A stretch of DNA of 64,000 nucleotides from Anoplopoma fimbria (Eukaryota; Chordata; Actinopteri; Perciformes; Anoplopomatidae), in contig NC_072458.1 in assembly GCF_027596085.1 (NCBI RefSeq), positions 20,283,351 through 20,347,350 of the forward strand, in the 5' to 3' direction. The position numbers were made by a program, and so were the translations under genes. Each line of letters opens with the position of its first letter. The first letter of the stretch is position 1. The notes under the pieces were generated by a model. That model made no database searches and was not told where the DNA came from. It saw only the letters and a list, made by a program, of their open reading frames with translations. This document shows, piece by piece, positions 41,570 through 53,859 of this stretch.

Positions 41570-42860
41570 TGCGATACAGCACACACAGTTTGATGTGTGC
41601 GTGCACAGATGGAGTCACTATAGCATAACCAGCCCACTATAACTCTACAGTAGGATACTGAGGTGTACAGCGTTCTGCCCGGAGGGTGTCATTAACATTT
41701 AGAAACAGCCCCGGCATCAGTCACACTGCCTCTGCTTAGGTGTGTTTAACCTTTTCTATACGGAGGGATACAGAGGGGATTTCACAAAGAAATAGATCTT
41801 CTAGAAACGGAGAGAAGTATTGAAATGTAAAGCAGGGTTTACCAGAGGGCACTACAGAGTATTTCCATATATATGTTTTGGGTGCGTTTGATTATGAAAG
41901 TCAAAGCAAAGTCGTGCAGTTTTGATTGATGTCCTGAAAGAGTGGGGAAAGTTGGGACTTATAGAATTGAAACTTTTCCGTTCTATTGAGTCTGACTCTG
42001 TGCTGTTTCAGGTTTTATGCGTGTCAGGGCTGAGCAGTTCCCATGATGGATTGTCCGGGGCTGTCAGCTCCGGATCGCCTCAGTTAAGATGATAGATCCA
42101 AGCCTGCAATGAGGTCGATTAAAGTTCACGGCTCTGCAGTTATCTTGCCTTGTGCTCTCCCTCAAGCCGGACAATCTGCTGATGACGATGATGATGGCCG
42201 TTGCACTGATGTTTACTCAAAGTGTCCAGTTGGCACAATGGGCAGAGCTGATGGTTAAAATCAGTGTTACTGTCGAACATCTGCAGGATGTGGCTGTGAG
42301 TTTTGATAGAGAGAGGCAGAGAGAGAGAGAAAGCTATTCTCATTATCGCTGAATAACTAAGCACGCCGTGGCCCGCCAATTATGGAGTGTGACTGTCGAA
42401 GTTGTTAACATGTCTGCGCTCAGATGTGGCAAATCACTTATATTGATATTGAGTAAATCTCCATATTGTATTTGGCTTTAAGGTAACATTTAGCTTCATG
42501 TCCAATCATTAAAAGTGCTATATAGTCAGATTCCTTACAGCACATTTTTATGGATCAGCATGTAATGCAGACGGTGTTTATGTCAGATACGCAAAAGGTA
42601 GAACGTTTGTGTTGTTAGCAAATGCCTCAAAATGTCATAAAATGACAGTAGTGTTGTGGCTCAGCGTATGCATCGCAATTAAAGAGCTCTACAACCAGCA
42701 CAACATGTGCTTCTGTGATCTAAACCTTCGTTAATCTAATGGTAAATTATGAAGCATGGTTAAATAAAAGGGGAGCATTAGCCATAGCTGCCAGCTTACT
42801 CTGATTGATAGACCGCACCGGTCGTAGCAGACAGGGTGAAGTATTGAGTGTAGGAAGCTG
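41570..42860. other. Gene-desert sequence, one mixed block
   Basis: The block 42.02-42.26 kb has balanced composition and CGATGATGATGG-type words. Nothing coding is supported. Confidence 0.35.
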
Positions 42861-42863
42861 TGA

Positions 42864-42975
<112 letters not shown>

Positions 42976-43364
42976 TATTGCAGGCTGACATGTATTACAA
43001 CTATTATCAGAGACATAAATCACTTCATGAGGTAAGCTTACATTATGATGAATGTGATGCATACTGTTCTGTATGTCAAACAATTTGTGTAATAGGAAGG
43101 TGTGTATATAAAATTGTAATTAGGGACTAATCCTTCCATCTGTCTAATGACAGAAACGGATATATATAGACTCTATATTATGGAGTGTTGTAGAGAGCGG
43201 TATCGGTGCTAAATCCTCAGTTATGAAAATATGCTACAATACTATACCTAGTTTAGAACACGCTTATAGTAAAACCCATTAGGAAAATCACCATATTAGC
43301 TGAATTCCTTGATTTAGAATATATTAGTAACATGATCAATGTCAGATTATGATACATTTTTCTA

Positions 43365-43620
43365 TTTTGCAACCAGAAGTGACACAAGAGGGTGGAGCTA
43401 AGTACGACCGAACGCTGAATAAGGAATTGTAGGCAAACAAGATGTCACAATTAACTTTCATGAAATGAAAACACACTGTGAAAAGGTAAAAGTTGTATGA
43501 AGAAAACGCGGACAACTTCCAGACTGGATAACACCTAGTAAGTGACCTGTCAATCACAAGGTAGCCCCGCCTTAAAGCACACCCTGCTTTTTGGTCTATT
43601 TTACTCTAAATGACACCTTA
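43365..43620 (+). mobile_element. Copy of a fish interspersed repeat of uncertain class
   Basis: Ordered words AGAGGGTGGAGCTAAG, TACGACCGAACGCTG, GACCTGTCAATCACAAGG, TAGCCCCGCC and CCTGCTTTTTGGTC match a repeat I recognise from perch-like fish. It has no coding capacity, and no terminal repeats could be defined. Confidence 0.55.
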
Positions 43621-45900
43621 TTTGCCTTATTGCTGAGAGTTAGATAAGAATAGTTACAGCTCTAATGTCTGTACGGTGTATTATGCTGCTTCACACGAGA
43701 GCATTTTCAATGGAAGTCGGTGACATGAAGCTACAAACTGACGGCCAGCACATGTCTCTGTGTGAGCTGTTGTACTTTTGTCAGCGCTACAACCAATCAT
43801 CTGTTTTGTTTTAACCTCTTCCCGTCCGTCTGCTGACAACCAGCAGGTTTCAAACATTCCTCGTCACCTCTTCTCTCTCTTACTGTCTACAAAGCCGGAC
43901 CCGGTCTGACTGGACCTGGTGGTCCTCTTCCCACACTGGCTGCAGAGGAAAAGGAAGAGAGGCCAATCAAATAACAAATCAAAGAATGGGAAAGGACAAT
44001 TGTGCTGTTGAGCTGTGATGTAAAAGGAAGAGCAAACACCTGGAGCCTGAGCCTGTCCAAATGGAACTGGAGAGGAAACACATGAATGTTTGGGTCTGAC
44101 AGATAGAGGAGCATGATGAAGAGGAAAGAGAGTTGGCAGATTGAGGTACTGGCCTCTGCAATCTGTCACTGCAAATCCAATAGCTGCTTTACTGCCATTG
44201 CCAGCACTACAAAACATGAGTTTTTGTATGATGTGGTTAAGAATAATAATCCATTTTCTCTGCAGTGCGAAAAATAAAAGTTGAGAATATTTTCCTTTAT
44301 AAATGGCCCTCTTTTTTCTATTGATTTTGAAGCGATGACATTTTAGATGACTGCAAAAAAAATTTGAAGCTGCACCCAAGGCCACAAGAGGACCACGCTC
44401 CTACCGCTTTAAATGGATATTTCCCATGTGAGTTGCTAGTCTTTTATGACTTAGTTTCAACTGCACAACAACAACTCTCAGCATGTCGCAGGTTAAAAAA
44501 GTGCATTTTATCTGCGCACACACAACACAGAGGATACTGAACACAGCAGTCAAAGCCCAGCCCGAGATTTCTTCATGATGTGCACAAAGTATAAACACAA
44601 TGAGATGCACACGGCAGTTTGAAGAGCCAAACCAAGACAGGCGGTCCCGAGGGGTTTGATTACAAAAGCTTTTTTTCGCCATCACAAACAAACAAGAAGC
44701 GGTTCAAAGAGGGACTCTAATACAAAGTAGAACAACACACCAACCTTCATCTTCTGGATGCATTTGATGAGTCAAAAGGTAAATGCTTTGGTTCCGAGAG
44801 CATTAATGCTACAAACATTCTCAGCTCCAAAACCACTTTTTTTCTTTTTTTTTTTTTTGCTTTGACATAACAGATAAATTGTGCTAATTGGGGATGGTGA
44901 AGAAAAAAAAAAAAATCCCAATTGGAACGTGCTGTTTGTTAAAAAAAATAGACGACTTTCGCAGTTCTGCTTGATAAAATCCAAATGTGATGTCTCTGAG
45001 TCACAGAAAACATATGAAACACATTGCATTTGAATCCATATGTGTGACTAATAAGTGCAACAATGCATGTCTGTGTGTGTTGGTGTGTGTGTGTTTTTGT
45101 GTGTGTGGTTTAGCACCAAGACAACTCTGATTATTCCTGGATATGGAGTAAATTGGAATAATTTCCTCTTTGATGAGCTTTAGCTCAAATCTGTCAGACG
45201 CCTGCCTTCACGCCTCTGAGATAGTAAGATGACATCATTTTTGGGCACACACACACACACTCACAGTCACACTCACACTCACACACGTGCTAAAGGTAAA
45301 CGCGTTGAGATTTCTCAGATACACTCAGGTCAAACGCTCTTCATATATTCACTGCCTGCCTGAGCCTCACTGTTTTGAATTACTTGTATGGTAATTTCGG
45401 AGAAACCATACATTTAAAAGAGCCCATTTCTTTGGCTATGAAGAGATACGGGCGGTTTAGGTCAGAATAGCTCGTGCACCCATTCTTTTCCCATCAAACT
45501 ACTAAAATCTATTCCCCCCCTCACCTGCTCCTCTATTCAGTGCTCATTTAGCGACCGAAAGATGGGAGGAGATGAAGTGAGAAGCGAGCCGTCGGACCGG
45601 CCAAATGGTGGTGGGGGGTGGGGGTTGGTGGGTGACAGTATATCGAAAGGGAGGTAGATCATTTGAAAGAATATTACAGCGGCAACTTAAACCTGGAGCG
45701 CAGCCAGCAGCCGAAAGACTTGAATTTCACTCTTAATCTGTTACTCGCTCTCTTTCTCCCTCCTACCAACACTTTTTTATTTTTTTCTCTTTCCTTTCCA
45801 ATCTCACTCACTCTCCCACCTCATCATCTAATCCAGCCTGAGGGAAGAGGAGTGTGTGTTTGAAAGATGAGCCCGTCTTAGCCTCGCTCTAACCCCTAGC
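43621..45900. other. Gene-desert sequence, nothing recognised
   Basis: Open frames on the minus strand at 43.86-44.39 kb (173 codons at most) have no domain and appear fortuitous. Short GT and CA patches lie at 45.07-45.11 and 45.25-45.29 kb. Confidence 0.35.
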
Positions 45901-45903
45901 TCC

Positions 45904-45910
45904 CACACAC

Positions 45911-45955
<45 letters not shown>
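45904..45955. repeat. (CA)n microsatellite
   Basis: About 24 CA units with one AA interruption near the 5' end. Confidence 0.96.
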
Positions 45956-45957
<2 letters not shown>

Positions 45958-46031
45958 AAACATTCGCTCGCATGAAAATATAAGTCAGCATACATGGATT
46001 TATTGTACACGGGCATCAGCCTACACAAAAA

Positions 46032-46035
<4 letters not shown>

Positions 46036-46127
<92 letters not shown>
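46036..46127. repeat. (CA)46 microsatellite
   Basis: A pure CA run 80 bp after the previous tract. Confidence 0.97.
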
Positions 46128-46129
<2 letters not shown>

Positions 46130-47050
46130 GGCTATAGGTGAGGGCGTGCCATGCCTGTGATTAGAAGGGCAGGGGTTATGATCTGGGCACAGAGGTGCAA
46201 TGCTGCATGTATTATACATTGAACAAAGACTCTTTGGAGGGAAAATGGTAATCCAAATACAGATGAAATATTCATGGCGCATGGCTTGTGTGGTTCACCT
46301 CTTTTTGCTCTTTAACTAGATAAGATCCATGCAGGGTTAAAGCAGAAGTAAATGAGACAGGGAGAGGAGGAGATATAGTGGAGAGAGCAGAGGAAAAAAG
46401 GAGAAGTGATGTAGTGAAGCATGAAATCATGACTGGCTTGTGTAATTTAGCTCTGGGATGGAGCTCACTGGCTAGGATTTCATTCCCCTTAGGCCCGCTT
46501 TTAATGCACACTTCCACACACACACACAAGTCCACATACAGTACAGCACACACATAAAAAAATATATATATACTGCAAATAATGAAAGTGCTGTTATGAA
46601 CTCTTCGCAAGGTCTTTTCAATCTGTTCATCTCTCCCTTGGAAACATTGCTCACACATTTCTTTATGCTTCTTCTTACCGACTCCTCCACATTGATTATT
46701 GTCGCACTCAACAAAGCAAAATGCGTCTTTGACCTCTCTTCTGTTTGTCAGAATCGCACAAACAAGTCTATTGTTGGTGCCCTTGTGTTTGTGATAAAAG
46801 GAGGCAACCTGCCACTACTGCCCTGGCCAAAAATAGGAAGTTTCCTCTCCAGCCGCTGTCCTTGTGGGCAAACTGGAAAAAAGGGAGTGTTGTTTAGGGT
46901 TTTACAGGACTTGAAGGATGTCTAGTAAAAGAATCGCGAGCTGATCAGGTGGAAAGTGCGGCAGGAACTCAGGTTTCAAGGTAGATGATTTCCACCAGAG
47001 GGAGACGGCTGGTAAACCTTCGTATCAGGCAGGGTCAGGAGGTGGGTGCA
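46130..47050. other. Gene-desert sequence, nothing recognised
   Basis: No gene. GA-rich from 46.34 to 46.41 kb on the + strand. Confidence 0.35.
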
Positions 47051-47051
47051 C

Positions 47052-47070
47052 GTGTGTGAGTGTGAGTGTG

Positions 47071-47123
<53 letters not shown>
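47052..47123. repeat. (GTGTGA)n-(GT)n compound microsatellite
   Basis: Several GTGTGA units (47052-47080) pass into about 22 GT units. Confidence 0.96.
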
Positions 47124-47124
<1 letters not shown>

Positions 47125-47270
47125 GTATCCCGGCATATTCAGAAGGAGTGGGTGTAGTGCATGGGGTTGGCCTCCATCCATAACGTTTAACATTAAAGTG
47201 AACTGCAGCAGAGATCTGATATTTTGCTGCCATGCTGATGCGGATAAACATGGCAGCATGGCGGCAACAA

Positions 47271-47271
<1 letters not shown>

Positions 47272-47346
<75 letters not shown>
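47272..47346. repeat. (CA)37 microsatellite
   Basis: A pure CA run in inverted orientation to the GT tract 150 bp upstream; more CACA words follow to 47.44 kb. Confidence 0.97.
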
Positions 47347-47353
<7 letters not shown>

Positions 47354-47887
47354 ACACTGGCATCTATAAGAAATATTTATTCACATGTCACAAAACACAC
47401 ACAAAGACCATCATCACACACAGACACACAATCACACACAGAGCATCTATAAAACACCCTATTAGGCCTCATCCCATCATATCTGAGCCCACCTCATCAC
47501 TGACCTCCCACTATAAAACTTTAACACACCTTGGTGTGCGTGAACACACTCCGCAGTGTCATTACAGCAGCTCTAATAGGGTTGCGCGTGTGTGTCGGCT
47601 TCTCCCGGTTTATTTGCTCTGTGTTTCCTCTGCAGATGGAGGCTTTACAAGCCCAGGAGCCCGTTATTGGCCTCCTGTCACCGTCCCAGTGAGCTGTGTT
47701 GAATCTATAACCAGCTGACAGCTGAGCAGATATTGGAGGACCCTCCAGAAACAATGGCATAGTGAGAGAAACACTGTTGTTATCAAAAAAAAAAGAGACA
47801 AGGCTTTACAAGCTACTCAGCGGACAATGCTGATGATGATTATTATCGCGAGCTGGTTCGCTGCTGTGCTGCACTGATAGATACCAG

Positions 47888-47893
47888 GTGTGT

Positions 47894-47949
<56 letters not shown>
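47888..47949. repeat. (GT)n microsatellite
   Basis: About 30 GT units with one TATG interruption. Confidence 0.97.
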
Positions 47950-47950
<1 letters not shown>

Positions 47951-49780
47951 CAAGTGTGCAGCCAATTCTTTTTTTCCCGCTTTGTTTGTCAAGAAAGCAA
48001 CTACAACGGTTACAATTATGTGACCTGACTTACATCACACTTATACACACAACCTGCAAGTTAGCCTTAGGTTAATGTATGCATGCACAATGTTTCCCTG
48101 CAACACACAATGAGCACAGATGCGTTAGTGGTCAGGGCCCATGCACATTACAGAGGATAATTGCCTATGCATATTTTCCTCATGTGCCTGACTAGCAGTG
48201 GATTGGATTCGAGCGAGCCAGTTGCAGAACCATTAATAGAAATTAAGTGCCAGCGAGAGCTACTGGAGAGAGACCAGTGGAGCCGGAATGGAGTTTATGT
48301 GAAAGATAAATACATTTCTACAGAAGAGTGCCTCCGTTTATTGGTTGGGAAATGCACTGTGATATGATAGAGGGGCAACAAATGAGTATGGAATGGGACG
48401 ATATGGCTGAGAGAAAAGAGAAGGCTGTGGAATTAGAGGCCTGACTTGAATGGGAAATGCAGCAAATAGAGTCAGGTCGCAGCTGGAGTTCGGATCAGAG
48501 TTGTGAGTTGAGAAAGATGGAACTGGTACGCTCAGATGTGACAGATGAACATTCGCCGTCAACACCGTCAACACCGTCAACACCGTAATCCACCGACAAG
48601 CGACTGCAAAAATAAATCAGGCGCTGCTGCCGTGCAGTCACTCCAGGTTTGCCGTCTCTGGTCTGTGAATGCCGAGTTATTATCCGTCATCCCTCGAGTG
48701 TCTCTCCCTCTTGGCTGGCTGGTGTCAGACAGATTACATACTCATCAAACACACACACACACACACACATGCAAGTGAACACGCGTGTGCGCACACATTC
48801 GCTGGAGCTCATAAGAAAAAAAATCAACCTCATCCCGGACTGTCTAATGGGCCCTAATATCAGAGAGTCACTGGGGGCCTCGCGCGTGTCAGGCAGATTA
48901 CAGGACGCACACGGACTAGACGGACAGCTCCTTGGCAGCGACACACGTGCAAACACACACAACTCTCATCCTCCATCCGAGAGGTGCAACCTGCTCCCTG
49001 ACCACTAGGAGGCAAGGGTGAGCTTTGCCAAACGGAGACAGAGAGCCACTGAAGGTCCTCGTAACGGGCTGAAATGTAGGGATCTTCAATTACACACATG
49101 ACTTGTCCCTTTGTCGTGTTGTTCCACTGAGCAACACGTCCTGTTATGCATATTTACTGTATACTAGCCCTTATTGTCAGCTTACTGCTCTAATACGGTT
49201 TGATTATTAAACTTTTTACTGATTATTCCTGATGCTTTTTCCCTAAAAAGCATGGAAAGATGACTGAATGGGTCCATCGAGCAAAGGGCCAGGGGCCAGA
49301 GGGCCAAAGCTGGTCATTAAAGTGACTGTGAATGTTCCCTATAGGAAGGCCACAGAGCTCAGTTAATACAAGAGCTGTCCTGACCATGTCTCTTGTTTAT
49401 AGTCACATTTAGCTTCTCCCACTCCACCCGAATGTTTTTGTGGAGTATTTCCTTCTTATTACAGAATACTGAGGCTACAGTTACATTTCATTCAAATACA
49501 GTCATTGGTCCAGCTTTTTTTAAAATCAGTTTGACAGCTGAGCAGCTCTGCTTTAGGAAAAACAGAATCCGCATCTCAGTCTTGCTTCTGTGGTTTCCTG
49601 TAATATTTGGTGTAGTTTGTTGTAGTATTTAGTAAATTATCTGTGAGTGTCAGGGTGGTTTGCTGCCATAGAAAGAGTAGACATGAGTCAGGCAGCCACT
49701 CTTCATCTGGAGCGTTAACTAAATACAAAAGTTCTTCAGACGTTTTTCAACAGCAGCATCTGAGAGTTCTGGTTCACCTG
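47950..49780. other. Gene-desert sequence, small repeats only
   Basis: A 9-bp unit CAACACCGT is repeated three times at about 48560-48586, and a short CA tract lies near 48751-48769. The block 48.12-48.34 kb is complex and may be conserved. No gene is supported. Confidence 0.35.
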
Positions 49781-49784
49781 CATA

Positions 49785-50205
49785 ATGTTGCTGAAAAAGA
49801 CACAAAGCAACTACAAGAAGACACAAAACGACCAAAAATAACCAAAAAGACCAAAAAACTACAACTCAGGCACACAAATAGCTAAAAAGACACACAAAGT
49901 GACCACAAGAAAAATTATTCAAAAGAGACACAAAAAAAAGATCCTCAACTTCAAAAAGACAAAAATAAAAAATGACCAAAAATATGCTTAACGACCAAAA
50001 AGAGACACAAAGCAGTTACTAAGAGACTACAATTGACTAAATAGAGACAGAAAATGACAACAAGGGATGCAAAACTACTAAAAAGTGATACAAAACAACC
50101 GCATTGAGACACAAAACGCCTACTAAGACACAGAGAACGATTAAAAGGAGATCCAAAAAGACTATTAAGAGAGACAAAACTACAAAGAGACACAGAATGA
50201 CTACA
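49785..50205. repeat. Degenerate minisatellite, unit about 20 bp
   Basis: Units like AAGAGACACAAAACGACTA recur about 20 times with substitutions and small indels. The G+A+C strand is almost free of T. Minus-strand frames rich in Leu, Val and Ser come from this bias. Confidence 0.88.
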
Positions 50206-50209
50206 GTAG

Positions 50210-51630
50210 CTGTCGCGTTTGGAGTTGTTTTGTGCATTTCAGCTTGGGTGTCTGAACGAGATGGGGGGGCCTTTTAGGCGTTGCTCAGGGGCCGATTGTC
50301 TCAAAATCCATCGTTTGCTTTAAAAAGCAAAAGAAAATGCCTTTAAACACCCAATGCGCCCAATGTCTGATTTGATCAAACACAAAGTGCGAGCCTCGGG
50401 GGACTGAATTACGATTCCTGGAGCTTTGAGCTCCGAGGCTGATCCCATGTCAGGAGGAAGCCAGGGGAGAGACTTTCACGTGTCGGCTCAGACGGGGGAG
50501 AATGGCGAGAGGCTACCGGGTCTTCGTCTGAACTCTACCTGAACTCCAAATAACTTCCCCTGTAGTCATCAAAAGTCATCGAGGGAGTGAGAACAGTAGA
50601 GGGGGGGGTTAGGAAGGGACAGACAACAGAGAGAATGGATGGGGGAAAAGAGCGGCGAAGATGTGACAGGACGATCAAATGTGCATCATTCCAACAGGAC
50701 TGAGGGGGGAGAGTGAGGACGAGCAGAGGACGAGAGAGAGAGACACCATGGGAGGAATAAGCACACAAGCCTTCCATGAAATACTCCTCGGGCTCTCTTT
50801 CCTGCTGGGCTTGAACCTCTATATTTCAAGATTTTGGCATAAAAGTGCAACTCAACGAGCCTCTTCTTCTCAGGCTGTGTACACTCTATCGATCCGCACA
50901 GCATCTAACACATATGGATTCCGACAGGTGCTCGTATATATGATTTCCCTCTTGCTTTATTATTATTAATATGTATTGATTCAATCCCGCTCGATGTGAA
51001 TAATTGAACCAAACTAAATGACTTGACCTGTGAACCCCTTAAAGTATTCTTCTTATAGGAGGAAAGTGAAGCAACACAGGATTCTGGGGAAGTGGGGATT
51101 TAGAAAACGATGGAGGCAGGTAAGAGCTCTGGATCAGGAGGGAAATTGGTTGTTGCTGGAAGTAAATAAAAAATAAATCCTACTTCCTCAAAAACGATCT
51201 ACACATGTGGTCAAGGGAGAGCCGTTGGAATTGGATGAAAATGGAAAAGTTTGGTTTATAACAACATGGTACTTTCGGCGATTATTTCTACGACTATTGG
51301 CCGAAGTATTTGCTGAGGTGTGGACACAGGGTGATATCGCTCAGCACCGGAGTCCTTGGGAATTTATGCTAAACGATTCCGCACTGCAAGATTTATTCTA
51401 CTTTCAATGCCAATGTCCAATGTCAATGCAGAAATGTACTGTGCCCTTTAAGGAGCAAGATGATAAGTAAGGTTGGAGAGTTGGAGTGTTGAGACCGCCC
51501 CGAAACTAATAATCTGCCTTATATTTGCCATGACCATGATCTTTACGTAACCTTGAGTGCTAAAGTTTCCAAACCTTAACTGGATCTAAACTATAGTTTA
51601 AGTGGAGACATGGGGAAAATAGGGTGAAAA
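50210..51630. other. Gene-desert sequence, one unexplained short frame
   Basis: An 87-codon frame at 51207-51470 (+) starts MVKGEPLELDENGKVW and has no recognised domain or splice partner. The block 50.3-50.54 kb is GC-richer. GA-rich patches occur at 50.58-50.74 kb. Confidence 0.3.
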
Positions 51631-51639
51631 AAAACTTTA

Positions 51640-52330
51640 CTTATAGATCACCATGCATCTATTCCAGTTGACTATTTCAATTAAGACATCATTTTTTGGT
51701 TTTCTTGAAATGTATGTTTAAGTATGCAAATTAGGCATTATCATGTTGAATATGTGCTCATTTGAATATATTTCCAAAACAGAAATCTGAATTTTGATAG
51801 CCAGGTACAAAATGTATGTTTCATTTTGTTGACATATGAGGGTAAAAGGTTAATTAGACATTATTTTGTTAAATATGTGCTAATTTTAGTATACATTTCC
51901 AGAACAGTAATCAGAATTCATGTTTCATTGACATAGGGTCAAAGGTTTTTACAGAGAATATTTTGGCTATCTCTTTTTATCTACAGACATGGAAAAATCA
52001 ATTTTTCGCCATGTTTTTTAGGAAAAACATGTTGTTTGAATCAAACTCCTCTGAGAAACCTTCAAAAAATTGATAGGAATTAAACTGGAAAGTTTGGTGT
52101 ACGTAGGTGATACTGAAGTGGAGATTTCTGGCTTAGAGTCTAAGAAAAAAACTCAAATGAGAGAACACGGCCTTTTGACATATGTATTGTAAGTTCCATG
52201 CAATTTGAAGACACTGTAGTTGATTACTTACATTAAGATAATATTTTTTTGTATTACAAGTTTCCTGAAATGTTTTGTTTAAATATGCAAATGAGGCTTC
52301 ATCTAATGCTAACTTCTGGTAAGTTTAGGG
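51640..52330 (+). repeat. Interspersed repeat with internal duplication
   Basis: A segment with TTGAATATGTGCTCATTTGA then ATTTCCAAAACAG (about 51740-51785) is repeated in diverged form as TTAAATATGTGCTAATTTTA then ATTTCCAGAACAG (about 51868-51906). The lead-in TCTTGAAATGTATGTTTAAG recurs near 52262. It reads as a known type of fish repeat; class unknown. Confidence 0.5.
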
Positions 52331-52429
52331 GAAATATGCTGCTCATATACACAATATAGTAGAATTAACACCTGAGTGTTTTATAATTGTTTTTTCTTCT
52401 TGAAAGAAGACATGTTATGGTAGCGAAAT

Positions 52430-52700
52430 AGCCTAAAATCTCAACATGATCTGTGCATTAAAAACAATGTCATTTCTCTGGGGTTTCTCGCCTTAACTGC
52501 CACAACCACGAACTTTACCCAACCCTTACCAATAGTTATAGTTTCCTAACCCTAACCATAACTTAACTATAGGTTAACTGCCACAACCATGACCTTTTCC
52601 TAACCTTAATCATACAATACAATGCTAAACCATTGTGCAAAGCTTTAGCAGAATAGTGGGGATTTAGTTTCAGTGTAACGTGGCAAGAAACATATGCACC
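52430..52700 (+). repeat. Repeat remnant rich in CCTAACC words
   Basis: Words such as AACTGCCACAACCA occur twice (near 52496 and 52578), with CCTAACCCTAACC between them. The style is that of a dispersed fish repeat. It is not a telomere array. Confidence 0.4.
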
Positions 52701-53825
52701 ATCTGATTCTTTTTGCAAATGTTGCCACGTTCACAGATATCATCAATTGACATCAGTCAAGGACTTTTTCTTGATGGAAAAGAGTTTGAGTGACAGATAT
52801 TTCATCCAATAACCTGTCAAGTATCTTTTTAAAGTGCCTGTACCGTTTCCAAACAGTTTCAACGACGGCTTCTCACACAGTTCTAGAACAAACCATCATG
52901 GGGTTCAGGTTTGACTTTAGGTGTGAGGAGGACACTTAACCCCAACTGCTGCACTGCCTCAAGTACTCTGAAAGACAATACTGAGCCTGGATGCATGGAA
53001 TCAAAGGAAGAAAAATATACTGATTATGGCCAAAATTGATCACATTTTGCCCACATTTCAAAATAAATATTGCAAAAAAAAAAAAGCCTCCCTGCTGTTG
53101 AGTCTGACCCCCACTCTGTCGAGATAGACATTTCATACGAGCCTCCTTCCGTCTCCCTTCTCCCTACAACACCCCCCAACCACCCACTCATCCACTTACA
53201 GCACCACCCCCCCGCGCCCCCCCCCATCCTGTTAGTAAGCTTGGACATGCTTCCCAGCCCGCTGCCCACACATTTCTCAGCTCCTCTTCATTTTGGACAC
53301 TCATACATTTATGGAGTGATTCGGTGCAGTTCTCCCTCCAAGGCATCCAGGATTACTGCACATACGAGGCTGTGGCGAGCTGAAGGGGGTCTGGGGTGCG
53401 CGGAGGGCTTGATGGTCGGGGGGAGGAAGGGAGGGGGGGGAGGGGGGGTAAGGCGGGCAGTCGAAAAGAGGGGAGGAAAATGGGGATCTTTAAGTATGGG
53501 ATAAAAAGACAAATGGAAGGCCAGCAGTGGAGTGATTTCCAAAACATGAAAGAAAAATGATAAGAGAGAAGAACCAATACAGGCCAATACAGGAACACTT
53601 ATTTTTCCCATAGAGTAGTGTGTGTATGTGAGTGAATGTTCAGTATATAGGCATCCCCACAGTATGTGTATGTGTATGTGTGTGTGTATGTGTGGGTGAG
53701 CCTTGTTTGAGATGTCACCAGTAATTTAAGGCCCTCTTTTTGGTGCAACACCCACTTTTCTCTTGTGATAAAACACCGTCTCTATCACCTGTGAGCCTGT
53801 GGTCTTTCCTTGTGTGTGTGCTCGC
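52701..53825. other. Gene-desert sequence with C-rich and G-rich patches
   Basis: C-rich runs lie at 53.17-53.23 kb and a G-rich run (GGGGGGGAGGGGGGG-type) at about 53.43-53.45 kb. The long frames over this stretch reflect composition. No gene is recognised. Confidence 0.35.
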
Positions 53826-53826
53826 A

Positions 53827-53853
53827 TGTGTGTGTGTGTGTGTGTGTGTGTGT
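53827..53853. repeat. Short (GT)n microsatellite
   Basis: About 13 GT units. Confidence 0.93.
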
Positions 53854-53859
53854 TGTACT

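Noticed and set aside
43864..44385. 173-codon minus-strand frame
   Set aside because: Three overlapping frames over the same stretch are similarly open, no domain is visible, and composition explains it.
47636..47692. Acceptor-like CTCTGCAG followed by an 18-codon frame MEALQAQEPVIG
   Set aside because: Too short, no partner exon, and no family match.
48560..48586. CRISPR-like spaced repeat
   Set aside because: It is a three-copy 9-bp tandem repeat in vertebrate DNA, without spacers.
51207..51470. 87-codon frame MVKGEPLELDENGKVW on the + strand
   Set aside because: No recognised domain, no splice context, and length is within chance expectation.
52500..52600. Telomere-like CCTAACC words
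   Set aside because: Only two or three irregular copies inside a dispersed repeat, not an array.
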